DNA from: Lentinus brumalis
Lineage: Eukaryota; Basidiomycota; Agaricomycetes; Polyporales; Polyporaceae
Assembly (NCBI GenBank): GCA_001792895.1
Contig: MARA01000002.1
Span: forward strand, 434,001-498,000
Reading direction: 5' to 3'
DNA: 64,000 nt
Part shown: positions 11,601-23,900 of the stretch, one piece after another
Layout: every line of letters starts with the position of its first letter
Position numbering within the stretch: position 1 is the first letter of the stretch
Made by a program: the position numbers and the translations under genes
The notes under the pieces: model-generated
The model's database searches: none
What the model was told of the DNA's origin: nothing
What the model saw: the letters and a program-made list of their open reading frames with translations, nothing else

Positions 11601-13559
11601 TGGAGGAACGCCGTTCGTCTTCTGGCGGCCAGTGGGTGATACAGCTCGCCTAACATCCTCGCTGTCAGACATCGGCTCGTAGCCAGGCGATCCGTCGCGG
11701 ACACCGTTGATGACGTCGCCACTTGGCCGACCCGGTACTGGTTGACCACCAACCGACTTCCTCCCGCTCGAGGCAGCGGGAGCGGGCTTGCTGGAATCCG
11801 GGTACTTGATGTGCTCTAGTGGCCATGGTCAGCGCTAATGCACACTATTAAGATGCGCGAAATGAATCTTACTAGTGTCAAGCACGTGGATAAGACTAGG
11901 ATCCTCCGGCTTCTGCGGATTGAGCGACTCCCCTCCGAGACCTCCAAGTACGAACACTCGCGAGCCCATGGACGCCATGGCGTGACCCGAGCGTGGCGTT
12001 GGCGCGGGTCCCATTTTCTGGAACATATACCATCGTTGGTCTGCGACAGTCATCAGTAAACCAGACAAGGCATCGTACGCTGTAGACACTTACTGGTCAC
12101 CTTGAACGCTCCGAGGTCACCCAGGTCCTTGCCATCAACCCCACGACCACCAAAGACGTAAACGACATCGTCGACCATAGCAGCCGAGTGACCTTCTCGC
12201 GGGGAAGGGATGAAGCCGATGCAGGTCAACTCGGACCACGTGTTGGTTGTAGTGTCGAATGCCCATGTATCGTTGTAATGGTATTGACAGTCGGTTCCAC
12301 CGAAGCTGACGGACTCGGTTCAGCGACAGCTATATCGAGGTAGATGAATCGAAGTCTACGAACAGGATGATCTTCTCGCCATACGTCACACAGACGTGGC
12401 TAGTCCGCTTTGGCGGCCGCGGTGAGCCTTCTACAGGCTCGACAAGGTCCCACGTCGCCTTCGTCCTCACTGAAGAGAGAACGGACATTAAGGCCTAGTT
12501 GGTCGAGAGTGTGTGTCTATACGACATTGATAACTCACGTGAATTGAGGTCGAAAGACCAAAGGTCGTTCAGGAACTCTCCGTCGACCTGCCCACCAAAC
12601 ACGTAGAACTTTGATCCCACCATGGTGACTGCGTGGCCGTAGCGACCGACAGGGGAAGGACCATAGACCGCGACCCGTGTCCACTCGCGTGAGACTGCAA
12701 AGACAGATGAGACATCGCCTAGGGTAGTGTCAAGACAACACACCGAGATTGAGCAGATAGAGTCCGTCGTCCTGCTTGTCACCCGGCTTCGACTTCGAAC
12801 TCGTCTTCGTGTCACCTCCCCACACGATCAGGACGCTCCCAACCAGGGCGCTTGCGTGTCCAACACGGGGCGACGGAACCTCGCCGGTTGTTTGCAGCAG
12901 CGTCGCCGACAAGTCCCTCGTAGATATGAGATAGAGGTCGTTCCGCACCGTTTCGCGCACGAGTCCACCAAAGAGGAATAGCTCTCCGGACGTTGTCGCG
13001 TTTGTGGGCAGTGCATGTCCATATCGCGGGAAGGGCGATGGTGACGGGGACGACGGCGGTGCCACGCCAGGCTTCGAGATGGTGACTGGAGGGGGAAGCT
13101 GAAGGCGGCGCTGAGACCAGGGGTATGCAGGTCGCTGTTGGTGCGGCCCTTGACTAGGCTGGCCGCCTTGCTGCTGTGATGGCGCGGGCTGCGTGCTGTT
13201 GAGACCTTGTGGCGGACTCTGGCCGTTCGGGGGACGTTGCACTTGCTGCGTTATGCCAGGCTGGATGCCATTGATGGCGGGAGAGGGACTGCCCCGGCCG
13301 TTCAACCCGCTGAGTCGAGGGTGATTAGACTGTCGGTCATTGTACTGCTGGGAGGTGCGGCCGGGCATCACGAGGGAAGGGGGAGGGAAGATTGGACACA
13401 CCTGTCGTAGCTTGTCTCCTTAGATAGCTGCTTTTGCGGCTGTTGCTGAACTGACGGAGGTTGCTGTATCTGTGCGAGGGCAGCGCTCGCTGGTGATTGT
13501 ACAGCTACGGAAGTGCTGGCCTGATGCTGAGTATTCTTCCTTCTACTGAAGAAGGACAT
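8682..13559 (-). CDS. Large kelch-repeat, coiled-coil cell-end/polarity protein (Tea1/Kel1-like)
   Basis: Exons on the minus strand: (13559-about 13400), 13347-12744, 12694-12539, 12469-12364, 12305-12094, 12040-11873, 11815-11004, 10940-9442 and 9387-8682. From the internal MPGRT start at 13368 the sum is 4284 nt, or 1427 residues. An upstream exon [10 protein letters not shown] is the more family-like start, but its junction does not stay in frame with the best donor, so the N-terminus is open. After a Pro/Gln-rich segment there are about six kelch blades ([76 protein letters not shown]). The C-terminal 900 or so residues are nearly continuous coiled coil. By analogy with Tea1 and Kel1 it probably acts at cell tips; that is inference. 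Confidence 0.88.
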
Positions 13560-16500
13560 TCTTCTGCTGCGGCCTCCGAAGATGGACTGTATGGCTGCAG
13601 AGTGGAGAGCGACGCCGGCTGAAGGGGTTGAGGAGGATGGGGAGGATCGAGCGCTGCAGGCCCGCCTGGAGGTGGAACGAAAGCGGCAAAGCGAGAAGCT
13701 GAGCGACTCGTTCCTGCCCAGTCGCCCGTCTTCCTCACAACGCGTCTAGCAACCGCCTCCGCTGATAGCCGTCTCATATTCGCCCTCCCCTTCACTCTGG
13801 TTGATCCGCATATCCGTCTGCTCAATGCTTGCGTTCTGTCCTCAGCTACCTTCCTGAACGACCACCTCGCAGCTGGGTTGAACCAAGCCAAGCGAGCAGC
13901 TCCCGCGGAGGACATCAACGTCTCCTTGCTTGCGATTAGTACCATCACGATGCGGAGGCAACAGAAGCGTTCGGATCACTCTCTGTGCGACTTGTGGGAT
14001 GTGCATTAGAGGGTCAGGCTCAGGTGATATCACCGCACTCGCAAAGGTGCTGACAAGGACCGCGAGCTGCCATTTCATTGCGCGAACATGTCCATGTCGC
14101 GCGCTGATACCGATACCTGTGTCGCCTCCCTATACGTCCAGGTGAGGCAGTTGGGTGCCTTGGATCGACCATAGGCAGATGGTGAATTTTGTACAAGCTC
14201 ACTATCGAGGCTGCCTCAGGCTGCCTCAGGTCGCGCAAGGGATGGTGTTGTCATCAACCGGTGCAACGCGGGTTATGCGGTGTCGCGACAAAGATACAGG
14301 GGCAAAGAGAAAAGCTACAGTCAGTGCTACGGAACCTAGCTTGACACCCAGAAGAACCACAGCGGACCGGAAATGACCAAAATGTGGTCATGGGGACCTG
14401 GCTGCGCAACGCGTGAGAGGGACGAGGCAGACAAGAGAAGGTGCGCCCATGTCCGGAGCGTCTTTCGTCCCGCGTTGAGGAAACCGACGTCTGCTACTGA
14501 GCGAAGGCAAATGGCAGATGGGCAGTGTGAGAAGGGATGAGGCCATCATGGGTGCATCAGGACCCCGCCACCGCCCGACCAACCGCTCATCCCCATGTAG
14601 CCGTATCCTGACAGTGCGCCGAGGGTTCGACGCAAGGCACAGGAGCGTCGAGCAGTCACTCGTTCCAAGTTATGATGTCGTCCTGGTCCTCAGTGTCGTG
14701 GTCTCGTTTGCGGTGTGCCATCAGTCGCTCCCGAGAGGGGAACAAGCGGCTGCAATTCTGCATGGCGCAGATAAAGATAGGTGTCCTGTCACATCGCCCG
14801 TCAAATACGGCACACGGATAACCTGCAAGGCTGCTTACTCAGTGGGGTTGGTAACTCTGGCCATGCCAGCATTCACTTGCTCCGGCGTAGTGTCGACTGC
14901 ACCCAATGCATGAGCAAGTGGTTTACCGGCGTGTGTGTAGCCTCACCGTCTTGCAGAGCAGGAACAGACGGAAGAACCGAAGGTAGCTTAGGATGCTGCG
15001 ACTGGGTCATGGTGGCTACTGGACTACCTTGCAATCGCTCGTTCCGGGCATGGGCGTCCAATGTGTGTCAACAGGACCAAACACGCGAGCCGCTCAAGAA
15101 GACGCCGCCGCGCGAATGTTTTTTTCTCCTGCCTACGACGAGGACCCCGCTCGACCGCTCGATCTGTCCAGGCAGCTTCGGCCGTCTGGTTACATCGTGC
15201 GGAAGACGACCAGTCTCTCTCGTGGCCGTCCACACCGCAAAGGCCGCGAGGCTCACCCCGTACAGGATGCCGGTCCCGGTACTTTCAGTACTTGCGCCGC
15301 GCATCTCTCTTCGTGAGCGGGCTAAGGTCTGAGTATTCCCTCCAGTCTCACTTGCTCGACTCTAGATGGGTCTGGCCAGTGATGGCCTCACCGACGCATC
15401 AGAAATCTGCCACTAGGCCTGTCCGGGAGCTCAAATTCTAGGTCGACATGGGGGGTGTAATAACCTCACCTAGTTCCCCCTGACTCGATTGAGCGCGTTC
15501 TATCCGCTGCCGCGAGCAAGACGGGGGAATGGGCTATGCGGGTGGCTTGGGATACGTCGCTGGGACTGGGTGGCCTGTCCGTGCTCCTCTCGCGAATGCT
15601 CGTTTTCTATCGTGTCCCCGCAAGTGGAGGCCTTCGTGGCGCTCCCTTGCGCTGTGCTAACTTACAGGCAGCGGATCGCGCCGGATTGTACCCAGGCCCT
15701 GGGGACAGACGAGGATATCGGGCAGAGAGGCCGGCAGGTCGTCCTTGAGTGCACTTCGCGGCTCGCTGCACAGGCTTCGCGCCCGGCGAAACTCGATTCA
15801 GACTACTCTTGCGCTGTGGACTTCCCACACCAATTTTTTGCTCTTCCTTGCTCTTCGCGAGCATGTTGCGCCAATTCCCCGCGTTCTCAGGTCGCGATCG
15901 GACAACGTAATCATCGATGCAGTCATGAGCTCAACCGCGCAATCCACAGGTGCCAGTTGTTGTACTTACAGTAATGTATACAATGAAATAACGTTCCACC
16001 TTTCCGAGTGGGCAACTGGTCACAACTTTACAATGGAACTCGCAAGCCGTCCTTGCTCCGAAGCAACGATGTGCTTCATACTTCTGCGACCTCTCCAGGT
16101 CTCACGTTCTTCCTCCGTCTGCCGTGCCTCCTCTTCCTCTCTTAGGACCTTCGCTCTCGACTAACGCCACCCATCGCATCGTCCGCGCGCACACGAGTGG
16201 TCTTTTCACTGTTTACATGCCCATGTCTTCGAGTACTCTTCGAGTCATCGGTGGAGTCGGGATATATAGGCGTCCCCCTCGAATTTGGCACTGTGTAACG
16301 GACACATATGAGCGCACAAGGAGCAAGTCGGACCCCCTGTAGGAAGTCACAATCTACTTGGGGGCATCGACTTTGGCTGCATCACTATCCAGCTCCTCTG
16401 TGCGGTCAACAGTCGGTGTAAGCGATCGATCCATGGCTAAAACTGCGAACGCTCGATGAAAGTTGGTGATGTCGCTGCGAGCCGCCTGATATCTCGGATA

Positions 16501-16954
16501 TCTGAGGAATGATCGTCGTCGCAGAGACAGGGAGGTTGTGAGTAAACGAATATCAAGTACCCGACAATTACATAAATCACGGAGTATGGTTAACACCTAC
16601 CAGTGCCAGAAGTCTATTTCTCACAGTCGAGTCGTTCACTATCCGTCGCCGTTCGACTTACTCCTCCAACCGTCATCATCTTGCCACGGAGGAAAGGGTT
16701 CGAGTCCGAGGACCAATGGCGAAGATGACAGCGACTATGACCACCACCCCGACATGCAGACATGGACTCACCTGCCCTATCTGGGACGCTCAGCGCAGTC
16801 CGTTCCATAGCAAGTCATCCCAGATATTCCGTCCGCATTCGCACAGCTCCAAGTCGTTCGCAACGCATCAGATTCTCCGCCGATACAGTACATCCCGTCG
16901 GGCCGTGATGCCAGAACCTGAAGCAGACATACATACATACACCCAACCAGGCAA
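13560..16954. other. 3.4-kb stretch without a convincing gene
   Basis: Upstream of the large kelch gene and downstream of the small Kre9-like gene. Open frames exist on both strands, but none shows a recognisable domain or a consistent intron-exon series. Near 14208-14227 a short direct repeat (AGGCTGCCTC twice) is seen, and near 16926-16943 a CATA microsatellite. It could hold a long promoter, a non-coding RNA or a fast-evolving gene I cannot detect. Confidence 0.4.
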
Positions 16955-17918
16955 TCACTGCACGATCGTGAACTCCGGGCTCCGGTTCCCAGAGTCGCCA
17001 AACACTGTTCGCAGCACGCACGGACAGCAAGCATATCAGCAAGCAAGCACAGTGCACGCCCACGACACGAACTGGTACTCACAGACGACGAAGTAGTGGT
17101 TCGACGGGCTGACATCGGGCACCTCCACCTTGGCGTGCCCCTGCGTCAGGTTGAAGCCCTCCGCCAACGGGTGCTCTGCACGAGACGAAGACGCGGACAC
17201 GAAGACGAAGACGAGGACCGGGATCACCGTCAGCTTCTGGCGCGGACGGCGCGCAACAGATCACATTCTATGATAGTGCTCACCGTTGTCCAGATGCTCG
17301 TTCATATCATCTCCATCTTCGAAGTGCCCCAGCACGAGCCGGCCCTCGTAGTTCGTGACACGCTTCGGCGGGTGCGACGCGTCCCTGCCATGTCAACAAC
17401 GTCAGTCAGCTATACCTATGCACCATATACGCGAGTCCCAGCAGCAGCCTTCGCCTCGGCTCCGACGCATCCACCTACAACCAAAAGAGTTCGAATTGGA
17501 AAGCAACGACTCACCATCGCACCGTCACCGTCTCGCCAACATTCCACACCGTCCCCGCGTCCGGCGCAGTAATCCGCGGCGTCCACACGTCCCTCGGGCC
17601 CACCGACGTCGTCCCCTCGCTCCCTCCATCGGCCGTGTCAGCCGTCCGCGGCTCCTCCAGCGCCGGGCTGCCGGTACTGTGTGCCTCGGCGGGCTGTACG
17701 CTATCGGCATACCACACCGTGCGGTTGCGGAAGTCGAAGACGGCGGTGGACGTCCCCGGGGCCCCAGAGGCCTCGGAGGAGGAGGTGTTCTGCGCCGCGC
17801 TGGACTCGGAGGCGTTGTACCCGGGCACGGCCTCCGCGTCGAATGCCGGGGGCATGTAGAACGCGCGCGCAGCGGCGATGGTGATGAGGAGGCGGAGTGC
17901 GTTCAGTGCGGGGCTCAT
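16955..17918 (-). CDS. Small secreted Kre9/KNH1-like protein (Ser-Thr-rich membrane-anchored family)
   Basis: Four exons: 17918-17515, 17384-17284, 17175-17083 and 17004-16955, summing to 648 nt or 215 residues. A signal peptide (MSPALNALRLLITIAAARA) is followed by a Ser/Ala-rich linker. The conserved domain then begins at DVWTPRITAPDAGTVWNVGE and continues through TVRWDASHPP, VTNYEGRLVLG, HAKVEVPDVSPSNHYFVV and ends in LFGDSGNRSPEFTIVQ. This is the typical basidiomycete form of the Kre9/KNH1 N-terminal domain, linked to cell-wall beta-1,6-glucan in yeast; the role here is inferred. The Ser/Thr-rich GPI tail present in larger relatives is missing. Introns of 130 and 108 nt are longer than elsewhere in the window, so an alternative acceptor is possible. 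Confidence 0.85.
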
Positions 17919-18635
17919 GTCTGCTGCGAAGAGTGGTGCGAGGTCTAGGAAAGCGATAGCAATGCGACAACGAGGATGGGTGGAAGATGCGGGAACAGGA
18001 GATGCCTCGGCGTGCAAGTGCAAAGGCAGAGAGATGCGGCTGGCTGCAAGCCGCGGCGGGAGGCCGCATATGGTTGAGATTGTGATACAGACCAGAAGAC
18101 GTCGTCCGCGTCGACCTCGAGGTGCCGGTGACCTTGACGTAGATGCCGGCGATCGAGAGTACAAGTCCTCCGATCACACCTGCGCAGATGTCAACATCGG
18201 TCCATGTATATTCGCCATACTCGGCTTCCGGACATACACAACTCGGGAGCTGCTCGGCAACGACAAGTGAGTACACCATAACGCAGACAGAAGGGAGGAC
18301 CTCGAAACCCGAGGGAGACTATAGTACATGCCTGGCGCAGCCATGGAGGCCGACCAGCGCGTCGTCGACACGATTCGGATCAGTACCGGTACCAATACAA
18401 GCATCGCTGGTCAGCACAAAATATCTAAAGAGGGGTGGAATAACGAAGGTCGAAGGCAATAACTTAACGTCAAGACGATGAATGAGCGGGTGTGGTGAGG
18501 GAAAGCCCCAGTATCCCGGCTGGGTCGTTACTTGTAAGGACTGGAGAGGCAGCGATGGACCAGTGTGCAGGGTAGTGGGCGGAAAGTTCTGAGATGCGCC
18601 TGAGGGTACGTGCGCTAACATGGGTATGTTCGTGT
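17919..18635. other. Intergenic region
   Basis: About 0.7 kb between the Kre9-like gene (its 5' side) and the 3' end of the second kelch gene. A minus-strand frame around 18279-18030 contains one hydrophobic segment (ICAGVIGGLVLSIAGIYV) that could be a membrane span, but no start-to-stop model or family could be supported. Confidence 0.4.
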
Positions 18636-20351
18636 TCAGGGCACCAGCGTCTGCGCTTGCGGCGCTGAGAACTTGGTCGTAGGGTACTTGATGCTATCTA
18701 GAGCACGCGTTCATCAGCATCTCAACCACTATGTGGTCGGGAGTCGCGGTGAGCCACGTACTCGTTTCCAAGATATACATAACGTTAGAGTCTTTCCCGT
18801 TCGGGCTGAGCTGATCCTCACTGACACCTCCAATGACATACACCTTCGAGCCGACGGCGGCCATGCCGTGCCCCGAGCGCGGTAGTGGCTCAGGGCCCAT
18901 GTTCTGGAACATGAACCACCGCTTGCTGGAGATCTTGTATGCAGCAAGCTGGCCCATGTTCGCGCCGTCTACGCCGCGTCCGCCGAAGATGTACATCACG
19001 TCTCCGACGAGCGCCGCAGCATGGCCTTCGCGGGGCGAGGGGATGTATCCGGTGCATGAGACCTCGGACCAGGTCTTCGTGGCGGTGTCGAACGCCCAGG
19101 TGTCGTTGTAGTGATACCTGCCGTCGGTACCTCCAAATCTATAGGTGTACTATGTCAGTGGATAATGGTCGCGAGTCGTTCGCTACTGTACATACACGAG
19201 CAAGTGCTCTTTCCAAGGCACGCAGGTGTGACCGGAGCGCTTGGAGGGCTTGACAACGCAGCCTTTTGGCAGCTCGATCTGTTCCCATGCAGGTTTCGAT
19301 ACCACTGCGTAGGCGCGGGTCGGTCTCAGCATCCCGACGAAGCTGAGACGTGTAGGGACTCACGTGTGCTTAGATCGAAACACCACACGTCGTTGAAGTA
19401 CTCCCCGTTTGCCTCTCCTCCGAAGATGTATATCCGCGGGCCGATCATGACAACGGAGTGCCCGATGCGACCTGCAGGGGCGGGCCCATCCACGGATACG
19501 CGGGTCCACTCCCTCGTCACTAGTCACAGAGGTGTCAATTGCAAATGTGGGAGTAATTAGACTGCGGACTCACCGAGATTGAGGAAGTACAGCCCATTGT
19601 CATACTTTGCCCTTGCGCGAATCGGATTGGACGACGCGGACATGATGTCGCCTCCCCAGACGACCACGACGCTTCCTGCATACGCACTCGCATGACCGTA
19701 GCGAGGCTGGGGAATGTCCCCGATAGTGTACAGACGGGTGACAGACCGGTCCTTGACGGAGATGGTGTAGACGTCGTTCTTGGCACGATCACCAACGAGT
19801 CCACCGAAAAGGTTGAGGCCAGAACCAGTCGATCCAGACGTCGAGAGGGCAAAGTCGGAGCGGGGAAAGACGGCGGGTTGGGACGGGGCGTATCGCGAGG
19901 TGTTGTCTGGGGCAAGAAGACGGCGACAGTACCAGGGGTATGATGGCTCGCAGCTGTCGTCTTCGGGCTCTGGGACGGGAGTGGGCAGCGGCTTGTCCGT
20001 GAAGCTTGTCTCTGAGGTGGCCGACTTGGGCGTCGGTGGGGGTGGAGGACTGCGCGGGAGATCGTCCTTGGGCGGAGGCAGAGGGGGAGCGTCGATGACG
20101 ACGACGTCCACCTCAGACGTAGACTTGAACTTTCTGAACTTGCTCTCGTCAATGTCCACCAAGGTCCTGGGTGATAAGGAAGTGTCAGTTCTGCGATGAC
20201 AACAGAGGAAGGCTACGGACGGAGGGACGGACCTGTCGCTCTGCTTTGAGTTGCCCCGGGAGAGGTAGACCTTCCTGACTATGGAGAGGTCGGAGTAGCT
20301 CTTCTTGGAGGTGATGCGCCGGAGAAGAGGAGGCGTATTGCACCAGAGCAT
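18636..20351 (-). CDS. Second kelch-repeat protein, short paralogue of the Tea1-like protein
   Basis: Exons 20351-20233, 20166-19574, 19519-19364, 19304-19196, 19138-18762 and 18697-18636 sum to 1416 nt, or 471 residues. The start MLWCNTPPLLRRI is the first in-frame ATG. A proline-rich stretch precedes the kelch blades (RYGHASAYAGSVVVVWGG, GRIGHSVVMIGPRIYIFGG, GHAAALVGDVMYIFGGRG, GHGMAAVGSKVYVIGG). Four of its introns fall at the same places as in the large kelch gene 5 kb away, and one exon has the same length (156 nt). It ends shortly after NSIKYP, the point where the paralogue continues into about 1000 further residues including the coiled coil. It lacks the intron the paralogue has before QRWYMFQ. 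Probably an adaptor without self-association ability; the function is inferred. Confidence 0.88.
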
Positions 20352-20944
20352 CGGAGGGAGGGGGAGGAGGGAAAGGGTGATATGAGTGCGGGAAGATGGG
20401 CCGCTTATGAGAGGGGGCGAAGGGAGTCTCGAGATAGATCTTGAGAGGGCACAGCATGTGGTGATTTGGATGTCGACCGCTCGGGGTCGCTGAGGAGATC
20501 ACAGAAGGGCCCTGACGATGGTAAGGTTGTGATGTCGGGCTCTAGACGGGGCACAGAGCGCGTCCCGCCGTTCTGGAAGGCAATCAGACGGGCAGCGTGC
20601 AGAAGCAGAGGCAAACGAGGAGGTTGCAGGACGAGGCATCGGGAAGCAATGCGAGGGCCAGGAGAGAAGGCCGTGCTCTGGAGACTCGAAGTGTGTGAGG
20701 TGCACTGGAGACATGATGGGATGTTCCTGGACTACGAAGTAGGTAAGGTCTTGTATGCATTCGTCACGCTGCATGTTACGGTAACACTTCTCACGCTGTC
20801 ACGCCCGCGCCGCGCTTCCGAGGGTGTTCGTGATCCCGTGCGGCCCGTTGTTGAACGCCATCAATTCCCACGATCCCGCTCGCTTATATAGTACGTCCCG
20901 AGCGTCTCTGTCAGCCGCGTGTTTTGTTCCTCCCCATCATCGTG
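20352..20944. other. Intergenic region upstream of two divergent genes
   Basis: Separates the second kelch gene (-) from the Helitron gene (+). Apart from the TATA motif listed separately no structure was recognised. It should contain the 5' end of the Helitron, which I could not place. Confidence 0.4.
20885..20891 (+). promoter_or_regulatory. TATA box of the Helitron gene
   Basis: TATATAG lies 54 bases before the ATG at 20945, a spacing seen for several other genes in this window. Confidence 0.5.
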
Positions 20945-23900
20945 ATGCCTGTTATCCCTCGTCCGAGTTACCTGAGATCTGCTCGCGGTGAGTCCGCTTC
21001 TGCTGGTCGAGGTGTTTCTGCTGGTGAGTCTGCCTGTGCTTGTTAGTCCTCGCCACTGATATGTTTCTGGATATCAGGGTCGTCATCCGCCCGCGCGGAT
21101 CCGGAGTTGCCAAATGTTCTCGACGCAGCGGGTGAGTCCACGGCGTACCATCGGCTTGTTCCCAGTGGCTGAACACGCTCTATGTTTCTCTCTGCAGGGG
21201 CCCGTCGGGAGCTGGGCACGGGGAGTGGGTCAATGGAAGCGATGGCGCATGGTTCAATCGGTTCGTCCGTCATTGTTCGGTTCTTTCGCCAGACTAACAT
21301 CACGTTGCAGGTGTTCACCATGCTGCCCAGGTCCATGGACCGGTCGCGACCCCACTCTCCGTATCTGGTATGACCTCGTCTTCTGTCATGTTTTCATGTC
21401 TGACAATCAGTAGGATCTGGTGGCGGCGCTGCGCGTTTGCAGAACCCTCTCGTGGCTGATCTCGGTCTGGACGGTGAGTGTGTTTGATCCTTTGGAGCAT
21501 TCAATCACTGATTGCTCTGCATATCCTTGTTCCTGGCCTCTGGCGTTGAACACACATAAATGCTCGTTATTGCTCGTCATTGCTCGTGTTGCTCGTGTTG
21601 CTCGTCATTGCTCGTGTTGCTCGTCGTTGCTCATGTTGCTCGTCGTTGCTCGTGTTGCTTGACGTTGCTCGTCGTTGCTCGTGTTGCTCGTTATTGTCAA
21701 TGCACGTCATTTGTCGTTGATCTCTCTTATTTGGCGTGATGTGTTGTTGTCATGGTGTGCTCACGCGGTTTTCGACGTTGATGTCCATCAGTCTCGACTT
21801 CGACTTCGACGTATATGCTTCTGGAGGGTGGAATATTGAGGGCCGTGCATCGCAACATTCGGCGCGATATGCTGGACGTGTTATACCAGTTTCAAGAGGT
21901 CGTGACAGGAAGTCCTGGCTACGTGCACAGCGGTCGTGCAAGAGCAGGAGATATTGTTGTGCGTCGTACACTGTCTGATGCGATAGCACTGTTTTCATAC
22001 TGGCGTCCTATGGACTTGAAGGTCCTCTGTAGATGTCATCAAGTCTGTGTACCTAGTGGCGGCGGAGGTGCGGCAACGAGGGTTCGCTTACTGGAGTTGC
22101 TCAAGTTACACACATGTAACGAGGAATGCGGCCAGTTTGAATATGTGTTCAAGCAGCTCGCACAAGTTCGAGAAGCAGTTGCCGTCACGGCTGAACGGCA
22201 ATCGACGAGTAGTGAGGGTGCAGTAGGGGCGATCATCGCAGACGGTGTCTTGGGACCAGCGCAATCAGTTGTGGATGATACTGGTCATTTGGAGGTTGCC
22301 GACGAGAGTCTGCGACGGTCTATCATAGAGGAGTGGCAGTTGCTGATGTCGAACGCTGTTCTAGTGGAACCAGTGTGTGCCGTCTGTGGTCGTCGTACGC
22401 CGCACCACGAGATCGAGCTTGTCCATCCCAGTACGATTGATTTTGAGTTACTGCGGAACATCGTTCTGCCAGAACACGTCTTACCAATGTCATATGCGCG
22501 TGCAGCATACGGCGGAGCAATATTGCATCCAAAAGGCTTGACAAACCGAGAGGGCGCTGGACATCTCTATGTTTGCATCGAGTGTCGGCGCGACATTGAG
22601 AGGAAGCAAATGCCGAAGTTTGCTCTGGCTAACTTCCTGTATTATGGGCATGAACGCTTGCCGCAGGACACAAAGATTGCATTTGAAGAGTCCACGCAGA
22701 TGGAGCGTATGCTCTGTTCGCGGGGCCGAGCGAGCAAGATTTCGTTTCGTTTTTCGGAGATAAAGGGACATCCACTCTATGGCACGGACCCTGCTCTGTC
22801 GCAAAAATGTCTAAAGGGAAACCTTGCCGTGTTCCCGCAAGATTCGACTCACCTGAACGACATCCTTCCACCGTCATTAGATGAGATACGAGACACCGTG
22901 TGCGCAGTGTTCGTGGGCAAGACGAAGCCGACTCCGAAGACAATAGAGGGGCTCCGTCCAGTGCTGGTCCGAAAGACGCGAGTGAGAACAATCATGACCT
23001 TCCTGATGGCGCAGAATCCAGCTTACCGCGTGTGTGACGGGTCGAGTTTCCGTGGGCTTGACGAGGCAAACCTGAATGCATTGTTCGGTCCAGGTACTGA
23101 AGGTGTCGACGAGGGTGTCCCATGTTCAATGGAGATTGGTCATCTTGAATTCAGCGATGCCGTCGAAGGTGCCACGGATAGCTACGTCCCGGGGCATGAT
23201 ATTATTCCTGGCCCGACAGATGACGAGATGCTGATGGAGAACGTGGGGTTTGTGGACGGCGACAACACGCCAAGAAATTATCAACAGCTGCGCATGCAGG
23301 CGATCTCTCACTGCTTGGACGGTGGTGCATTCGTCAGGTCACAAGCCGGCAGTCGCCTTATACCTGATTTCAACAATCCGCATCTGCTATCGTGGTTGTT
23401 TCCGCATCTGGACCCATGGGGCATTGGAGGCTTTCATGAACCTCGTCGACTGAGGCCGATCAGTTTGGAGCAGCAACTGAAGTATCTCTTGAGTGTTGAC
23501 AGCTCGCCCAGTTTTCGTGATGACCCTAACTTTGCATTCATCTTCTACAATATTTTGCAGAAGAAGGCAGTGTTTGACTCGGTTACTTTCAGAGTCCCTG
23601 CCTCTCAGCGCGAGCGTGCTATCAGTGAGCTGATGCGCATCGACAGAGACCGACTTGACAAGCTTGCTGCCGCGTTCAAGCGGAATCCGGACTACAAACC
23701 TGACACACCTGAGGACATTTCCATTATGAGGACATTGTCGCGGGTGCAGACGAGTACGCGCGATCTCCCCGGCACCAATGGGTATAAGCTGGCAATGCGG
23801 AATCAGATTCGTGGAGTGATCAACTTTAGAGGGACCCCCACCTTGTTCGTAACGTTAAACCCGTCTGACCGAGATCATCCCCTGGTGAGGCTGTATGCGG

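Noticed and set aside
13348..13401. A simple 54-nt intron joining the MSFF exon to the rest of the kelch gene
   Set aside because: The GTGTGT donor leaves phase 2 while the next exon needs phase 0; the donor four bases further in (GTCCAA) fits the frame but is weak, so the junction is left open.
14781..15441. Overlapping plus-strand frames of 107-183 codons as genes
   Set aside because: They overlap in different frames, are rich in Arg and Ser as expected of random GC-rich sequence, and have no domain or intron pattern.
17511..18164. A 217-codon minus-strand frame starting at 18164
   Set aside because: Only its second half, from the ATG at 17918, is the Kre9-like protein; the upstream part has no signal peptide and is presumably 5' leader.
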